From: Stromatinia cepivora
Lineage: Eukaryota; Ascomycota; Leotiomycetes; Helotiales; Sclerotiniaceae
Assembly: GCA_014898415.1 (NCBI GenBank)
Contig: RCTD01000046.1
Location: forward strand, 1-64,000
Reading direction: 5' to 3'
Length of the DNA: 64,000 nt
Shown: one piece after another, positions 36,302 through 48,401 of the stretch
Layout: each line of letters begins with the position of its first letter
Numbering within the stretch: position 1 is the stretch's first letter
Notes under the pieces: generated by a model
Database searches by the model: none
What the model was told of the DNA's origin: nothing
What the model saw: only the letters and a program-made list of their open reading frames with translations
Made by a program: the position numbers and the translations under genes

Positions 36302-38670
36302 ATGAATCGTCTCCTACCACCTATTTCCCTGGCCAGCAAACACGCTGTGTCTGCAAATATGATGACCATTACACCTTCGCCATTGCGTCAAAGCTTAAGT
36401 GGTAGACTATATAGTAGGCCTTCAATGCTTCGAAGACGATCTGTCTCAACTTCGGTTCACTCTTCCCATGTTGGGACAGTTCCACCCCCTTCTTTCAGCA
36501 AGTCAACTTTGTTGTTATGTTCTCTCGCATCTGCAGCTGTATCACTGTGTCTTGGATATGGTTACATATCATATCAAAAGAAACCCGACCAAAACCTCTT
36601 TGGTTCTCCTATAAAGTATGCAGAGCCAGCTCTCATGCTTGAGGTAAGCTTTCGACGAAGGATCAGTATCACGTGATCACCATTAAAACTGAGATGTCAA
36701 AACAGGCAATTCAGGAAATCGCCAATGAGCTAGGAGATGAATCAATTAGTTATGATGAAGATGAGCTATTGCGACATTCTTATTCAGAATGGTCAACTTC
36801 GAACTCGGAGAATAGGCCTATTGCGGTTGTGTATCCGAAAGACACAGATGATGTTGTCAAAATCGCAAAAATCTGCTCCAAGTATAAAGTGCCGATGAGT
36901 AAGTTCTCGTGCATGATCATGTGGGTTCAAAACTCACCAGGGATGAATAGTACCATTTGGAGCGGGCTCAAGTGTTGAGGGTCACATCTCCACTCCCTGT
37001 TCGGGTTTGAGTATTGACTTTGTGAAGATGGATAAAATTGTTCAATTCCATCCGGATGAGTAAGTCTTACCTTAGCATATGTTTACAGAGCGATGTTAAC
37101 TCTAGGAAGTATGGATATTGTTGTACAGCCAGCTGTGAATTGGGTGAACCTTAATGAGCAGATCAAGGACACCGGACTTTTCCTCCCATTGGACCCCAGC
37201 CCAACTGTATGTTATTCAGAAGAAATGGATGTACTGGCTTGTTGAATTCATGTTCTAAATTTACTACTAGGCTCATATTGGAGGAATGATCTCAACGAAT
37301 TGCAGGTATTCTCACTTACCATTAACAATTTCTGACCGTTCTCACATATTTTAGTGGTACGAATGCCATGAGATATGGCACAATGAAAGACTGGGTGATC
37401 AATCTGACCGTAGTTCTGGCTGATGGTACAGTGATAAAAACTCGAAGAAGGCCACGGTATTTTTCCACTCCTGAATGTTATCTCCGAACACCATTTGTTC
37501 TAATCAAGTTGAAGAAAAACCTCCGCAGGATATAATTTAACTTCTCTTTTCGTCGGAGCTGAAGGGACTCTAGGCCTAATTACTGAAATTACTCTTAAGC
37601 TGGCTGTAGTTCCTGATGCGACTAGTGTCGCAGTTGTCACATTCCCTTCTGTTGCTGATGCTGCAACGGCTGCGTCGAAGATCATCAGAACAGGAATTCC
37701 TTTAGCGGCCATGGAAATTATGGATGAAGTGCAGATGCAGGTCATCAATAAGAACGGAGGCACTGGTGGAAGGATCTGGGAAGAACGACCGACATTATTT
37801 TTCAAGTACTTCCCCAATTCAATATACCTCTCTTTAATTTCGTACTGATGAAGACAGATTTTCGGGAACTGAGCAAGCAATAAAGGACCACATCCAGCGT
37901 GTTCAGACTATAGCAAAGCAGTGGAAAGGCGGGGAGTTTCAATTCGCACGAACAGAGAAAGATAAAATTGTTCTGTGGTCAGCAAGGAAAGAAGCTCTAT
38001 GGGCCATGCTAGCACAACGCCCACCAGGCACCGAGATTTGGAGTACTGATTGCGCTGTACCAATGTCAAGGTTAGCTGAAATTATAGGTAAGTATTAATT
38101 CTGCCAAGTCTTATCTGCCACACACACTAATATTTCTATAGATATTTCGAAACAAGAATCTGGAAAACTAGGTCTTTTTTCTACTGTGCTCGGCCATGTA
38201 GGGGATGGGAATTTTCACCAAGCTGTGATGTATAACCCAAAAGATCCGACCGAGGCAGCTGCTGTCAAGAAATGCGTATATGATATGCTCGACAGGGCTT
38301 TAGAAATGGAAGGAACAAGCTCTGTTTGTATTTTCACGTCGTTTTATGTATGATCAATAACTGATTTGCTTTAGGGTGAGCATGGCATAGGACTCGGAAA
38401 GAAGGTGAGTAATAACGATTGGGGTTTCAGTGGATCTACATATCAGTAGCCGGCCATAGAATTTCCCAACTTTCCAGTGTCATTCGTCAGCTAAAATTGT
38501 TAGGACTGCTTGATGAAGGAGCTCGGTCTCGATACAATTACTGTCATGAAAAAGCTCAAGCATTCTTTGGATCCTGAGTATTCTTCCAGTCTGTCTTTAG
38601 CAAGAAGGAAAGCTAACCGCAACAAAACAGTTGGTTATTGAATCCAGGAAAGATATTTGATGAACCATGA
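36302..38670 (+). CDS. DLD1: D-lactate dehydrogenase (cytochrome), mitochondrial
   Basis: Twelve exons (36302-36643, 36706-36898, 36951-37059, 37110-37206, 37271-37305, 37355-37456, 37515-37805, 37858-38087, 38142-38323, 38375-38404, 38504-38577, 38631-38670) fit in phase and give 574 residues. The N-terminus is Arg/Ser-rich without acids, a mitochondrial presequence, followed by a membrane segment ([20 protein letters not shown]). The FAD-binding PCMH fold shows [59 protein letters not shown] and [18 protein letters not shown]. The C-terminal part has [17 protein letters not shown] and [10 protein letters not shown], the substrate and metal-site motifs of the D-lactate/glycolate oxidase family. 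It oxidises D-lactate to pyruvate and passes electrons to cytochrome c in the intermembrane space. No break is seen. Confidence 0.93.
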
Positions 38671-39129
38671 GTCCCGTAAATTGAAGGGCACAATCCGGTT
38701 CCTCTCTCGCCTTATGTGTGCGGATTAACTCCACGTTCCGCCAAGCCTTAGATACCGCGTGATGGGACAAGTCCGGTACATCTAACCATGACGGGAGACA
38801 GGAACCACTGGGAAGACCTGAAACACCTATTTTGACATATACAATGTTTGTTCAGGCTCACCATAACGACGATGTTATCATAAAATTACTCAAAGCATCC
38901 TACAAGACGTCCATCCTCGTACAGTTCCTTACACATCTACTTCTCCAATCTATTGCCGTAACAACCCTCCACATAAATCCTCACTCTCCCCACTGGCCCC
39001 ACATCAGTTCTCGGACCGGATGCCCCAATTTCTCCTAGTCCCCCGTTCTACCCCTCTTTGCCCACCTTCCCCAGTGAATGTCAACAAAGGGTATATATTA
39101 GGAAATAAAAGCCTCCTTGCAGATCAATA
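38671..39129. other. Spacer between DLD1 and tRNA-Trp
   Basis: Includes the 3' UTR of the dehydrogenase gene. Nothing else recognised. Confidence 0.5.
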
Positions 39130-39201
39130 GGACCGCTGGCGCAACGGTAGCGCGTTCGACTCCAGATCGAAAGGTTATCCGTTCAAATCGGGTGTGGTTC
39201 A
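39130..39201 (+). tRNA. tRNA-Trp (anticodon CCA)
   Basis: Folds as a full cloverleaf without intron: acceptor GGACCGC/GTGGTTC, D stem GCGC/GCGC with loop AACGGTA, anticodon stem TTCGA/TCGAA around loop CTCCAGA (anticodon CCA), and T arm with TTCAAAT between ATCCG and CGGGT. The discriminator base is A at 39201. CCA is not encoded, as expected in eukaryotes. A T-rich run (CTTTTGCTTTTTG) at about 39221-39233 can stop RNA polymerase III. Confidence 0.92.
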
Positions 39202-39233
39202 ATACCTCCATTGATCATTCTTTTGCTTTTTGT

Positions 39234-39906
39234 TCGTCTCGTGTACTTAGGAACAACTCACTGATACTTATTTTTTACGTGCGTTATAAAATGAATGGGT
39301 TCATGCTTTGGTGGTACTTAGTACTTGTTACAGAATCTTATTGAGCATCATTTAGGGACTTGTGAAACATTGACATGTGGGGTTTGATTTATGTTTTTGC
39401 AAATTCTAGATCTACTTACTGATTTGAGAGAAATTCTAAACATGATACTCTATTTACACTGGACTTTTTGCTTCTAACAAATTCTGAAGCGAAAAATCAA
39501 TTCAGGGGCAGTGACGCAATCGGAAATAGTATTCGGTATGTGAAGATGAAAAATGGTGGAAAAGACATTATCCGGTGACTTCAAATTCAAGCCGATATTC
39601 AGTACCGGAAGGTGAGGACAAAGTTTTATCGACAATTTCGAATTGGAAGATGTATATATATACATCACTACATAGTCTTTCCTCTACGTGAAATATTCCT
39701 CTCTTTTATGTCGAGAATTTGTCGATTATTTCGCCCCTTCATCGGACTCAAATATAGAGCCGACGCTTAACTCCCCTCCCCGGCTTCAAATTAATCGCCG
39801 GCATCACTTCGTAAACGGCGACTAAATTCATATATAAATTCTCTTTCTAGCACTCAATTTCTCCTCAATTCCTTCAATCCCCTTAATATTCCCCCAATCA
39901 GTAAAT
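39234..39906. other. Spacer between tRNA-Trp and the CoA-transferase gene
   Basis: No gene recognised. The last 150 bp are pyrimidine-rich (CTCCTCAATTCCTTCAATCC and similar) and look like the promoter and leader of the gene at 39907. Confidence 0.5.
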
Positions 39907-42075
39907 ATGTCTCTCACCCGACGCATCCTCACCACAAACCGTCTTCCGGGCCTCCGCATAACATCATTGGTACGCTGCAAGTGGGGTCAAAAATCACGAG
40001 ATGTCCGGTACTTTCAAAGCTACCAACGACTTCTCGAAGCACCTCGAAACCCATATAGAGATGATGAGAGCGATAGGAAAGCACCGAAGATTGTGAGGGG
40101 TGCGAGTAAAGTTTTTAGGAGTGCTGATGAGGCGGTTGCGGATATTAAGAGTGGATCGACGATTTTGAGTGCGGGGTTTGGGTTGTGTGGTACTGCTGGT
40201 ATGATTTCTTTTTCTTAACTTTTTTTGGTGTGGGTTTTGGAGATGAATATGGAGATGGAGATGGAAATGTGATGCTGATGCTGATGTTAATGGGGTATAG
40301 AAACGATTATTGAGGCTTTAGAGAGGAGAGGAGTAGAGAATCTTCATTCTTTAACAGCCGTTTCAAATAATGCTGGAGCATCGATACTAGGAGGCTTAGC
40401 TGCATTGACACAATCTGGACAAGTGAATCGATTAATTCTGAGTTTCATTGGCAGTAATAAGGCTCTGGAAAAGAAATATCTAGAGGGGAAAATTGCTATT
40501 GAGTTATGTCCGCAAGGAACTATTGCAGAGAGATTGAGGGCTGGTGGGGCTGGAATCCCGGCTTTTTATACTCCTACTGGTGTTAGTAAGTGGACCTTCG
40601 ATGTCTTTTTTTGACCTGATAAAATGTGTATTGAGGGGTTATAAGGCACGTTATTACAGACAGGTGGTATTCCCACTAGATTGGGTCCCCCAGCCCAAGG
40701 CTCAAAAGAAAACACCGTTTTAGAAAAAGGACAAGTGCGAGAAACTAGAGAATTTGACGGCAAGACTTATTCCATGGAAAAAGCTATTAAGGGAGATGTT
40801 GCAATTCTTCGAGCATGGAAAGTCGACGAAGCTGGAAATTGTCAATTCAGGTATGTCATCTATTTCGAAGCAGAATGAGCAGGTATTAATAGATAGCAGA
40901 TACACCACCAGAACATTCGGACCTATCATGGCCAAAGCTGCAAAAGTTGCTATTGTCGAGGCTGAAAATATTGTTCCAATCGGCTCGATTGATCCAGCGG
41001 ATGTTCATCTTCCAGGAATCTATATTGATCGTATTGTTCCGGCAACTGTGGCTAAGAAATTAGAAATGAAGAAGACTCGTGCACCGGATGGTCAGAAGGA
41101 AGATGCATCGAGTCAATCGGATGCAAATGTTAGGAGAGATAGAATTGCTAGGAGAACGGCAAAGGAATTGAAGAATGGTTATTATGTCAATCTTGGTGTT
41201 GGTAGGTTTGATCTCCATGTGATTTTGATGAAAGAATTGGTGATGATTAACGAGTAATAGGTCTACCAACTCTTGCGCCTTCGTTCTTGTCTCCTGAAAC
41301 AAAGGTTTGGATTCAATCGGAGAATGGAATTTTGGGAATGGGTGCATACCCCACTGAAGAAGAAGTTGACCCGTAAGTTTTGTTTCATACATGAGACAAT
41401 GATCGTTAACTAATATCCTCTAGCGATATCATCAACGCCGGCAAAGAAACCGTAACCCTCGTTCCCGGCGCCTCCACCTTCGACAGCGCCGAATCCTTCG
41501 CCATGATCCGCGGTGGCCACGTCGACGTATCTGTTCTCGGAGCATTACAAGTAGGTGCTAATGGCGATTTAGCTAATTATATGATTCCCGGCAAGGCAAG
41601 CCTTCTTTTCCCTTCCCCCATTCTTCTCAACTTCATAATTTATGAACCGAAAACTTACAAATAAAACCACAGATCTTCAAAGGAATGGGCGGAGCAATGG
41701 ATCTCGTTTCCAACCCTGACGAAACAAAAATCGTCGTTGCAACGGAACATGTTGCCAAAGATGGAAGTTCAAAGATTGTGCAGGATTGTAGTTTACCGTT
41801 GACGGGGGCGAAGGTTGTTAGTACTATTATTACTGATTTGGTAAGTTTTGTTTTCTCCTTTCTTTCCATCCCCACATCCCCGTGAAACGGAGGATGGATG
41901 ATAGATAAGTTATGATTCCGGTGCTAATATATAAATCTAGTGTGTATTTGAAGTCGATAGAGTAAACGGTGGTCTCACATTAACTGAGTTGGCGCCGGGT
42001 GTGGAGATTGAGGAGGTTAGACAGAAGACTGATGCTAAGTTTGAGGTTGCGGAGGATGTGAAGACTATGGAGTGA
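39907..42075 (+). CDS. Succinyl-CoA:3-ketoacid-CoA transferase, mitochondrial
   Basis: Eight exons (39907-40198, 40301-40585, 40664-40850, 40900-41201, 41261-41372, 41424-41595, 41673-41840, 41941-42075) give 550 residues, the usual size. The first 40 residues are rich in Arg and poor in acids, a mitochondrial presequence. Domain A has [59 protein letters not shown] and YTPTGV; domain B has [10 protein letters not shown] and the active-site Glu376 in SENGILGMG, then [20 protein letters not shown]. It moves CoA from succinyl-CoA to acetoacetate and related acids in the matrix. Intron 6 (41596-41672) begins GC instead of GT; it is needed to join IPGK to [13 protein letters not shown] plain coenzyme A transferase of another specificity cannot be fully excluded. 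Confidence 0.93.
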
Positions 42076-42386
42076 AATGTAAATATTATAGATGTGAATA
42101 ATTGTATATTTAAATATCGAAAATAAACCATGTAAGGAAGGTTGAGCTCGCCGTGATAATCGGATAAGTTCACTCCGGTGTTGAGAAAAGGGCTCGTGTT
42201 ATGGGGTTATACAACAAAGATCTCACTTTTGTTTCATCCACGGGATTCAAATGAGAGCAAAATCTACCATTGGACTTCACCATGGGCTCTATTCAGATGA
42301 TCTAAATGTTTGATGCGTAGATCCGAATTGTCCCGTTATTGACGAATATCGCAAACTTCAACCACACACAGAACAACCCATTAACC

Positions 42387-43889
42387 CTAAAACATATCCT
42401 CACCCTCCCACGTAACACAAATTGTCGACAACTCCGAGCCATCCACTGTTCCCACCGTAAATGACTTGAACCTTGAATCAACAGATTCAAAAAGCTGTTC
42501 CCAATCACTCGGATCCCGACCCCTAGCATTCTGAATCCCTTTCATATAGAGGTCGTCCGCCCTAGTATCAGTTAGTCAATAGATATTTTTTTACAACGCA
42601 AATCTCCTAAACTTACCTCTGCCTCCTCATCTGATATGGCGATAAGGTACATGGCGCCGGAAGAAGTCTATCGCAGACCAATACTTTTGCCCCTTTCTTC
42701 AAAGCTGGAATCAAATTGCTTAAAATTTTGGCTGCGTATTTGTCCGACTAATCGTGCAACACATTAGAAATGAGATATACGCCTACTCCTTTCATAGGTT
42801 GTTCCTGAAAGAAATCATGAGCCATAAAACTTAATCTTCCTTGTAAATCTCCTGGAATCTCTGTATCTTTGACTACCTCAAGTTGATCTTGCACTATACA
42901 TTTGAGTTTAGGAAGGAAGCGAGATATTTCAATGGCTACGGTGCCTTTGGCACCGCCTACATCAACTAGTAATCCGTTTGCGGCATCGTCCCAGGAAAAT
43001 TGTTCAAGAACGCGCTGGACACTTTCACTTGGTCTACTTTTCAAAAAGCTCATCGCTCTTCCCATTTGTTGCGCACGTCTACTATCCTCGGAAATGTATT
43101 TCATCATAGGTAAATCCGTACCATAGATAAGCGCAAATCCAGTCTCGTTAGATTCTTGAGATCCGGGCCATTTTTGCATGGCGTCCACAAGACGAGTAGA
43201 AGCAGGTAACATTTCTTCACTGATGAAACCGATAAAATCAGAGACAGGAGGAATCTCTGCGAGGGCTTTAGAAGAAGCAGTGTGTGCGAAAATGCCGGGG
43301 GATGGTTCGTGGAAGATGTAAAAGGCCATTGTGTGGCGGATTAGACTGCAGGCGTCGGATTCGGGGATGGAGCATGCTTTGGCGATTTCGGAGAAAGTGG
43401 AGGTGCAGGTTGGGGGAAAGGATTTTGCGCTGGGGGTTTGGATTAGTTGTTGCTTGTGTAGGGGCTGTGGAATTAATATTATTGTGGGGGGGGCGGGGGG
43501 TTGAAACAAGTAAAAAGTGTGACCGGGGCATCTGAGTTAGGAGAAATGCGGGTCTTGCTCACATTCCAAATCGTTGAAGAGCCGTTACGCTTATCCAAGC
43601 ATTAGGCTATCAATGAAGAATATCAGTGTTTTTGTATACGGAAGAGAGTTTGGAAGGCCTAACAGGCGGGATTAAGGGTTCCGCCGGCCCGGGCATGGGG
43701 GCCGTGGGCTCATCTGAAGCCTCAAGAACAGCATTTCTCGAAGCTTGAATTTCGGGTGGTAGGGAAAGTCTAAGTGGACAAGAAACATCAAAAGAAAGAG
43801 AAGGAAGATTGTTGGATGCAAGATATTCATCGACCTTGCTGGTATGTTCTTGTAGCAGCTAGCACTGCTATTCTGGTTGTGTGAGACAT
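42387..43889 (-). pseudogene. O-methyltransferase (family 2, SAM-dependent) pseudogene
   Basis: Pieces on the minus strand follow the order of a fungal O-methyltransferase: start MSHTTRIAVLAA at 43889, one-base shift to EHTSKVDEYLASNNLPSLSF, splice near 43663-43607 to NAWISVTALQRFG, a second intron, then a long frame to 42748 with STFSEIAKAC, LVDVGGAKGTVAIEISRFLP (the SAM-binding site) and NVLHD. At 42750-42748 the frame stops at TAG where the family has Trp (HDWSD), a G-to-A change. Beyond it SDKYAAKILSNLIPALKKGA runs on intact and splices (42616-42562) to the last exon ending at 42387. The frame shift plus the nonsense codon make it a pseudogene, recently lost. A secondary-metabolite role is likely for the intact ancestor. 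Confidence 0.72.
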
Positions 43890-45726
43890 TTTTATTGATT
43901 ATTGTACTTTTGTAAATTATCACTGGCAACTTTTTGGAGAGGAACATCGTGTTAAGTACTTGTGAATTTCCCTATACCCCAAAAGAGAACGTGTGTCAGA
44001 ACCATCATCACGCAATGTTGGGGAGGTTCGCCCCGTTAATATTTTCCATTACTAGTTCCAACTGCAGAAAAAGTTGGTAAGTACACAACACATCATATGC
44101 AGAGCCCCACCGCACATATCAAAATTGTTTATCTATGGGGTTCCTCCATCCATTGATTTGAATAATTGATTAATGTTGAAGAAAAATTTTGAATTAGAAT
44201 AATGAACGGAATGGCAACAGCACAAGAAATACTGGCATCAACAATTTCAAAACCACAAATCGTACTATCCTAGAATTTGGTGACCCATGCAAACTTGTAT
44301 CAACTGACACTTAAAATCTTGACAACCACTCAGTCCCAAACGTCATTTAGATTTTACTGCAATGCTAAGACGCCTCAATAGATCCAATCAGAGTGATTTG
44401 GAGGTGCGGAATATATTCAGTGAACTAGCTTTAGGTCCTCCGAGGTCCGCTGAAGTCCATTGTTCAGCGCTCACTAGACCTCTACGACTCCTTGAATCTT
44501 CTTCGTGTCTAGGCTTTGTTGAGATCTAGGCACCTTTTTCTAGTCTCTTAGGAGATTTCGTTCAAACTTCGATTTCTGAGGGGCTTTCGCAGCATAGTTG
44601 GCCATTTCATCCGTGGCTTTTCTCGTTTTATCATCTCTCCTCGCCTTCTGATATGCCATCAATACCTCTGCATCGTCAACTACATCACCACGTCTCGGTC
44701 TGTTGCCGTGAAGTTTCGCTAGTCATCCTTGGGACAATTCGAAAATACTTTATTGAACCTTGAAGGAATATAATCCAGGATTTTAACCTTATGATACATT
44801 TGCTCCCAAAAACATAGTACTGGACCTGAGTAGGCTACATGTTGTGTACAGTAGGAACAACACCAGAGAAATAGCAGAAGAGCGCAGAGGTGTTGACTAA
44901 TATCTCATAGGCCACTGATCTTCGCCTTCTGTCTGAATATCACAGCTTCAAACCTCGCAGATGAACTACAAGCCGAATCGACTATGAACTCCTACTTTGG
45001 TTAAGCAGACCTACAGTCTGATTCATATGCCGCACGACTTTCAAGCCCGCCAATTTAATGACTGGGAGGCTAATCTAGGCTTTTTAGCTATTGATTTCAA
45101 TCATCGATTGAATTATTCAATCCGCTAGCTTCATCATGGTCATTCGACCGATCAAAGGATTGTACAAAATTTAATTGATTTCCAAAAATAGTACTGAACT
45201 ACAGCCCAAATTCTCCTGGTATGTGGATTTGCGCCGCTGGACTGGTACATCCAATTTCCGTCTCTCGTCTCTACCCAAAAGAATGCGGAGAAGACATACC
45301 ATATTGAGGTACTAAAAACAAGAAACTTTCTCCTTCCATGGTACAGTACGGGATTATATCGTCAAATGGGAGATGAACATTATCCAATGCGCATGCGCAT
45401 ACATTCACTGTCGCATTGTGCTGGGAAAAAAAGCCCTTCTTATTTCATCTCACATTCCACCAACGTAGAAAGGACTTTTGTCTACAAATCGGTAATACAT
45501 GTGTTGTATGCGGTAGCTCACCCAGAGATGACTATCAAAAAGCTCACCGGGAGTACTTTGTGGAGAAGGAAATCAAGAGGGTGCATTTACATACTGGGTA
45601 TATTTATTCACCCAGCGCATCAAGCGGCCGCAATTATCCGCCAGGCCGCTCGCCAAATATAATTTCTCGATCTTCTTGCGCATCGCATCACACTGCAATT
45701 GCGCAACCACAAAAACCACATATACA
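43890..45726. other. Intergenic region with a possible relic
   Basis: Mostly without gene. A minus-strand segment at about 44720-44560 is open for some 50 codons (RPRRGDVVDDAEVLMAYQKA..., ending FERNLLRD) and then meets several stops; it may be a scrap of a transposon or decayed gene, but I cannot name it. From about 45600 to 45726 lies the leader of BMT5. Confidence 0.4.
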
Positions 45727-46846
45727 ATGGGCAAAAACAAACGATTAAAATCCTCATCCAAGAAAATAAAAGGAGGTCGAGGTCCCGGAAAACCCAAACC
45801 AAGCGGAATATCCAAACCATCCACCACCAAAAAACCAGCTTCCAATGTATCCTCAAAAGCCAAATCGCATAAACAAGCTCAACACAGTACTCCTATAATT
45901 CCCTTCTCTCCCAGCGATTCCATCCTCCTAATTGGAGACGGGGATCTCTCGTTTGCGCGTTCGCTCATAACACATCATCATATTGAGAAATTAACCGCTA
46001 CGGTCTACGAATCCTCACTACCTATCCTGGAAGAAAAATATCCGCATATATCCGAGAATATCAAGGAGATAGAGGATGGAGGGGGAGTTGTAAAATTTGG
46101 TGTTGATGCAATGAAGATGCGTGCTTGGACTACGGGGAAAAGTGGACGTGGAGAGGGGATAATGGATAGAGTGATTTTTAATTTTCCGCATGTGGGAGGC
46201 AAGAGTACGGATGTTAATCGCCAGGTTAGGTATAATCAAGGTTCGTACACTTCTCATGGGTTCAAATAGCGGTCTTATTTATGTTACTGAGGGAATTACT
46301 AATTTCCACAACCTAATAGAACTCCTAGTCGCCTTCCTCCGCAACTCAATTCCCTCTCTTTCTCCAAATAAAGGATCATCAATAATAATAACACTCTTCG
46401 AAGGCGAACCCTACACGCTATGGAATATACGAGATTTAGGACGTCATGCAGGATTAGAAGTAGAGAGGAGTTTTAAATTTCAGGCATCTGCGTATCCGGG
46501 GTATAGACATGCGAGGACGTTGGGAGTTGTGAAGGGTGGTGGAGGTTGGAAGGGAGAGGACAGGGCGGCGAGGAGTTATGTTTTTGTGAGGAAGGGGGAG
46601 GGGGTCAAGCAGGGGCCTGGGAAGGGGAAGAGGAAGAGGGGGGAGAGTAGTGATGAGGATAGTGAGGGTGAAGATGAGGATATGGGTGGGGAGGAGGATG
46701 AAGGCGATATTGAGGAGGAGATGGATGGGAAGAATGGGATGGAGGATGATGGATCAGATGAAGAACATGAGGAAGACGAATTCAATGGTGCTAGCGACGA
46801 AGGAGATGACGAACCCACAAACCAAGATTGGACCGAGACGAGATGA
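45727..46846 (+). CDS. BMT5: 25S rRNA (uridine-N3)-methyltransferase BMT5-like (DUF2431)
   Basis: Two exons (45727-46240, 46320-46846) give 346 residues. The start is MGKNKRLKSSSKKIKGGRGP, a strongly basic nucleolar-type N-terminus. Then comes the Rossmann-fold SAM motif ILLIGDGDLSFARSL, YESSLPILEEKYP, and the DUF2431 block DRVIFNFPHVGGKSTDVNRQ, VRYNQ, ELLVAFLRNSIPSLSPN, ITLFEGEPYTLWNIRDLG and PGYRHARTLG. The last 80 residues are an acidic Glu/Asp/Gly-rich tail. In yeast the enzyme methylates U2634 of 25S rRNA. The upstream in-frame TTG near 45676 is not used because ATG 45727 starts the basic domain. It is convergent with AOS1, 242 bp away. Confidence 0.93.
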
Positions 46847-47088
46847 AACAGCACCGGTAACCAAAAGCAAGGATGGATGGATTTCAATCAGTGACGGCGA
46901 GATTTCTGAGGAGATATTCCCCTCCCATTCGATCAGCGAAATATGGCTTTTTATTAAGCTTACTTGGCTATCTGCCATACTATGAGATATCATGATGACC
47001 TATTTGTACACCTGTCCTTAAACTCCTACGATATAACGCCATTCCCACCAATCCTAAATTCAACGACTTTTTCCCATTTCCTGGAAAT

Positions 47089-48401
47089 CTAGAGCTCGAT
47101 TACGTCTAGTGGAAATGATGGCTGTTGCGCCATTATAGGACCATTCATGAGAATATCTCCGCCCGACTTCAACAATCCTTCACCAAGAGTACCCTCTGGA
47201 TGTAGAGCGTACATTGGTGCTTCCATTGTATCTCCATCGAACAACACCATATTCTGAATTGGTTGTTGTCGATGACCAAGAACATTGATAACATCTTGGG
47301 CTAGTTGACCGCCAAGAACTGCAGTGACAGGAGCTATTTCAGTGCCTAGATTTTGAAGGAAACTTCGAAGAACTTCTGAACGTAAAGTTTCGACAGGAAG
47401 GCCTAGAGCTGTATGCTTTTTATGCGCCAGGACTGTGAAGAGTTGTAAATCTTCTTTGGTTGAAGGTAAACGACCATTTTGAAGCTGAACAAACTCCCAT
47501 AAGGCTCGTAAACATGATAGAATTGGAGTAACTGCCTTTAATCGACGTCTGCTTTTGAGATATTCAGCAGGTAAAGTTGCCGCATCACTTGCCAAGAACC
47601 AAGTCGAATAGAACTCTCTCTTCGTAACAACCTCCATGGATTTTCCATTCTCCTTCTTCGTCTTGATATCAATAACACTTCTAGTTCGTGTTTCCGGTTG
47701 TAAAACCGTAGCTCTATTACTTCGTTCCCTCTCCACCACATAATCATGTTGAATCAAATCCGAAAAAATAAAACCATAAAACCCATGAACGCCCGCCGCA
47801 TAAAAAGGTTTATGATTGAGTCTCGTAGCCGTATTGATAATATTCAAACTCTCCGGGTCCAGGTCCGCGGCAATCACAATATCAAACGCGCCAAAATATC
47901 GCGGTCCCTTACTCCTAATATCATCCATATCCACAATAACATTAACCCTCGGATTTAGCTTTCTGATCTGGGGAGCAGCGGCCTCAGCACGATTCATACC
48001 GATATCAGATTCGGAGACGAAGAATTGAGCACCTAAGTCGGCTTCCGTGACGAGCGCATGGTCGACGATGGTCAAAGAGTGGATTCCGGCCAAAACGAGA
48101 TTTTTGGCTATTTCGTTCGAGAGGGCTTTCATGGTTATGAGGAGGATATTGGCATTGCGGATTTTTTCTTGGGCTTGCACTCCCCAGAGTCGAATTTGTC
48201 GGTCATAGAGGGCGATTTCATCTGTGAAGTTGGTTGTATTAGTATCTAGGTATCTTCACTTTTTACTGTTTATTGTTTACTGTGGAGGAGAAGGAGAAGT
48301 TGTTGCGGGAGAGAATCAATTAACTTACCAGCGCTGATACCTGCTGAAGTCATGATGGGTACGATGCTGGGGTTTGGTACTTCTATGGATGGTAAATCCA
48401 T
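47089..48401 (-). CDS. AOS1: SUMO-activating enzyme subunit 1 (AOS1/SAE1)
   Basis: Minus strand, two exons (48401-48329 and 48221-47089), 401 residues, intron 107 bp. The first exon holds MDLPSIEVPNPSIVPIMTSA. Exon 2 opens with the E1 signature DEIALYDRQIRLWGVQAQEK, then LSNEIAKNLVLAGIHSLTIV, DLGAQFFVSESDIGMNRAEA and FDIVIAADLD, and ends with EIAPVTAVLGGQLAQDVINV and the GDTMEAP loop. The order is that of the adenylation half that pairs with UBA2; as expected it has no catalytic Cys domain of its own. The complex activates SUMO in the nucleus. Length fits the fungal family. The gene is divergent from the gene at 49176, 774 bp apart. Confidence 0.93.

Noticed and set aside
40494..40505. CTATTGAG inside the CoA-transferase coding region
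   Set aside because: An isolated copy within an exon, consistent with chance; only the cluster before the receptor is meaningful.
46576..46887. Minus-strand serine-rich frame opposite BMT5
   Set aside because: It is the antisense shadow of the acidic Glu/Asp/Gly tail of BMT5.
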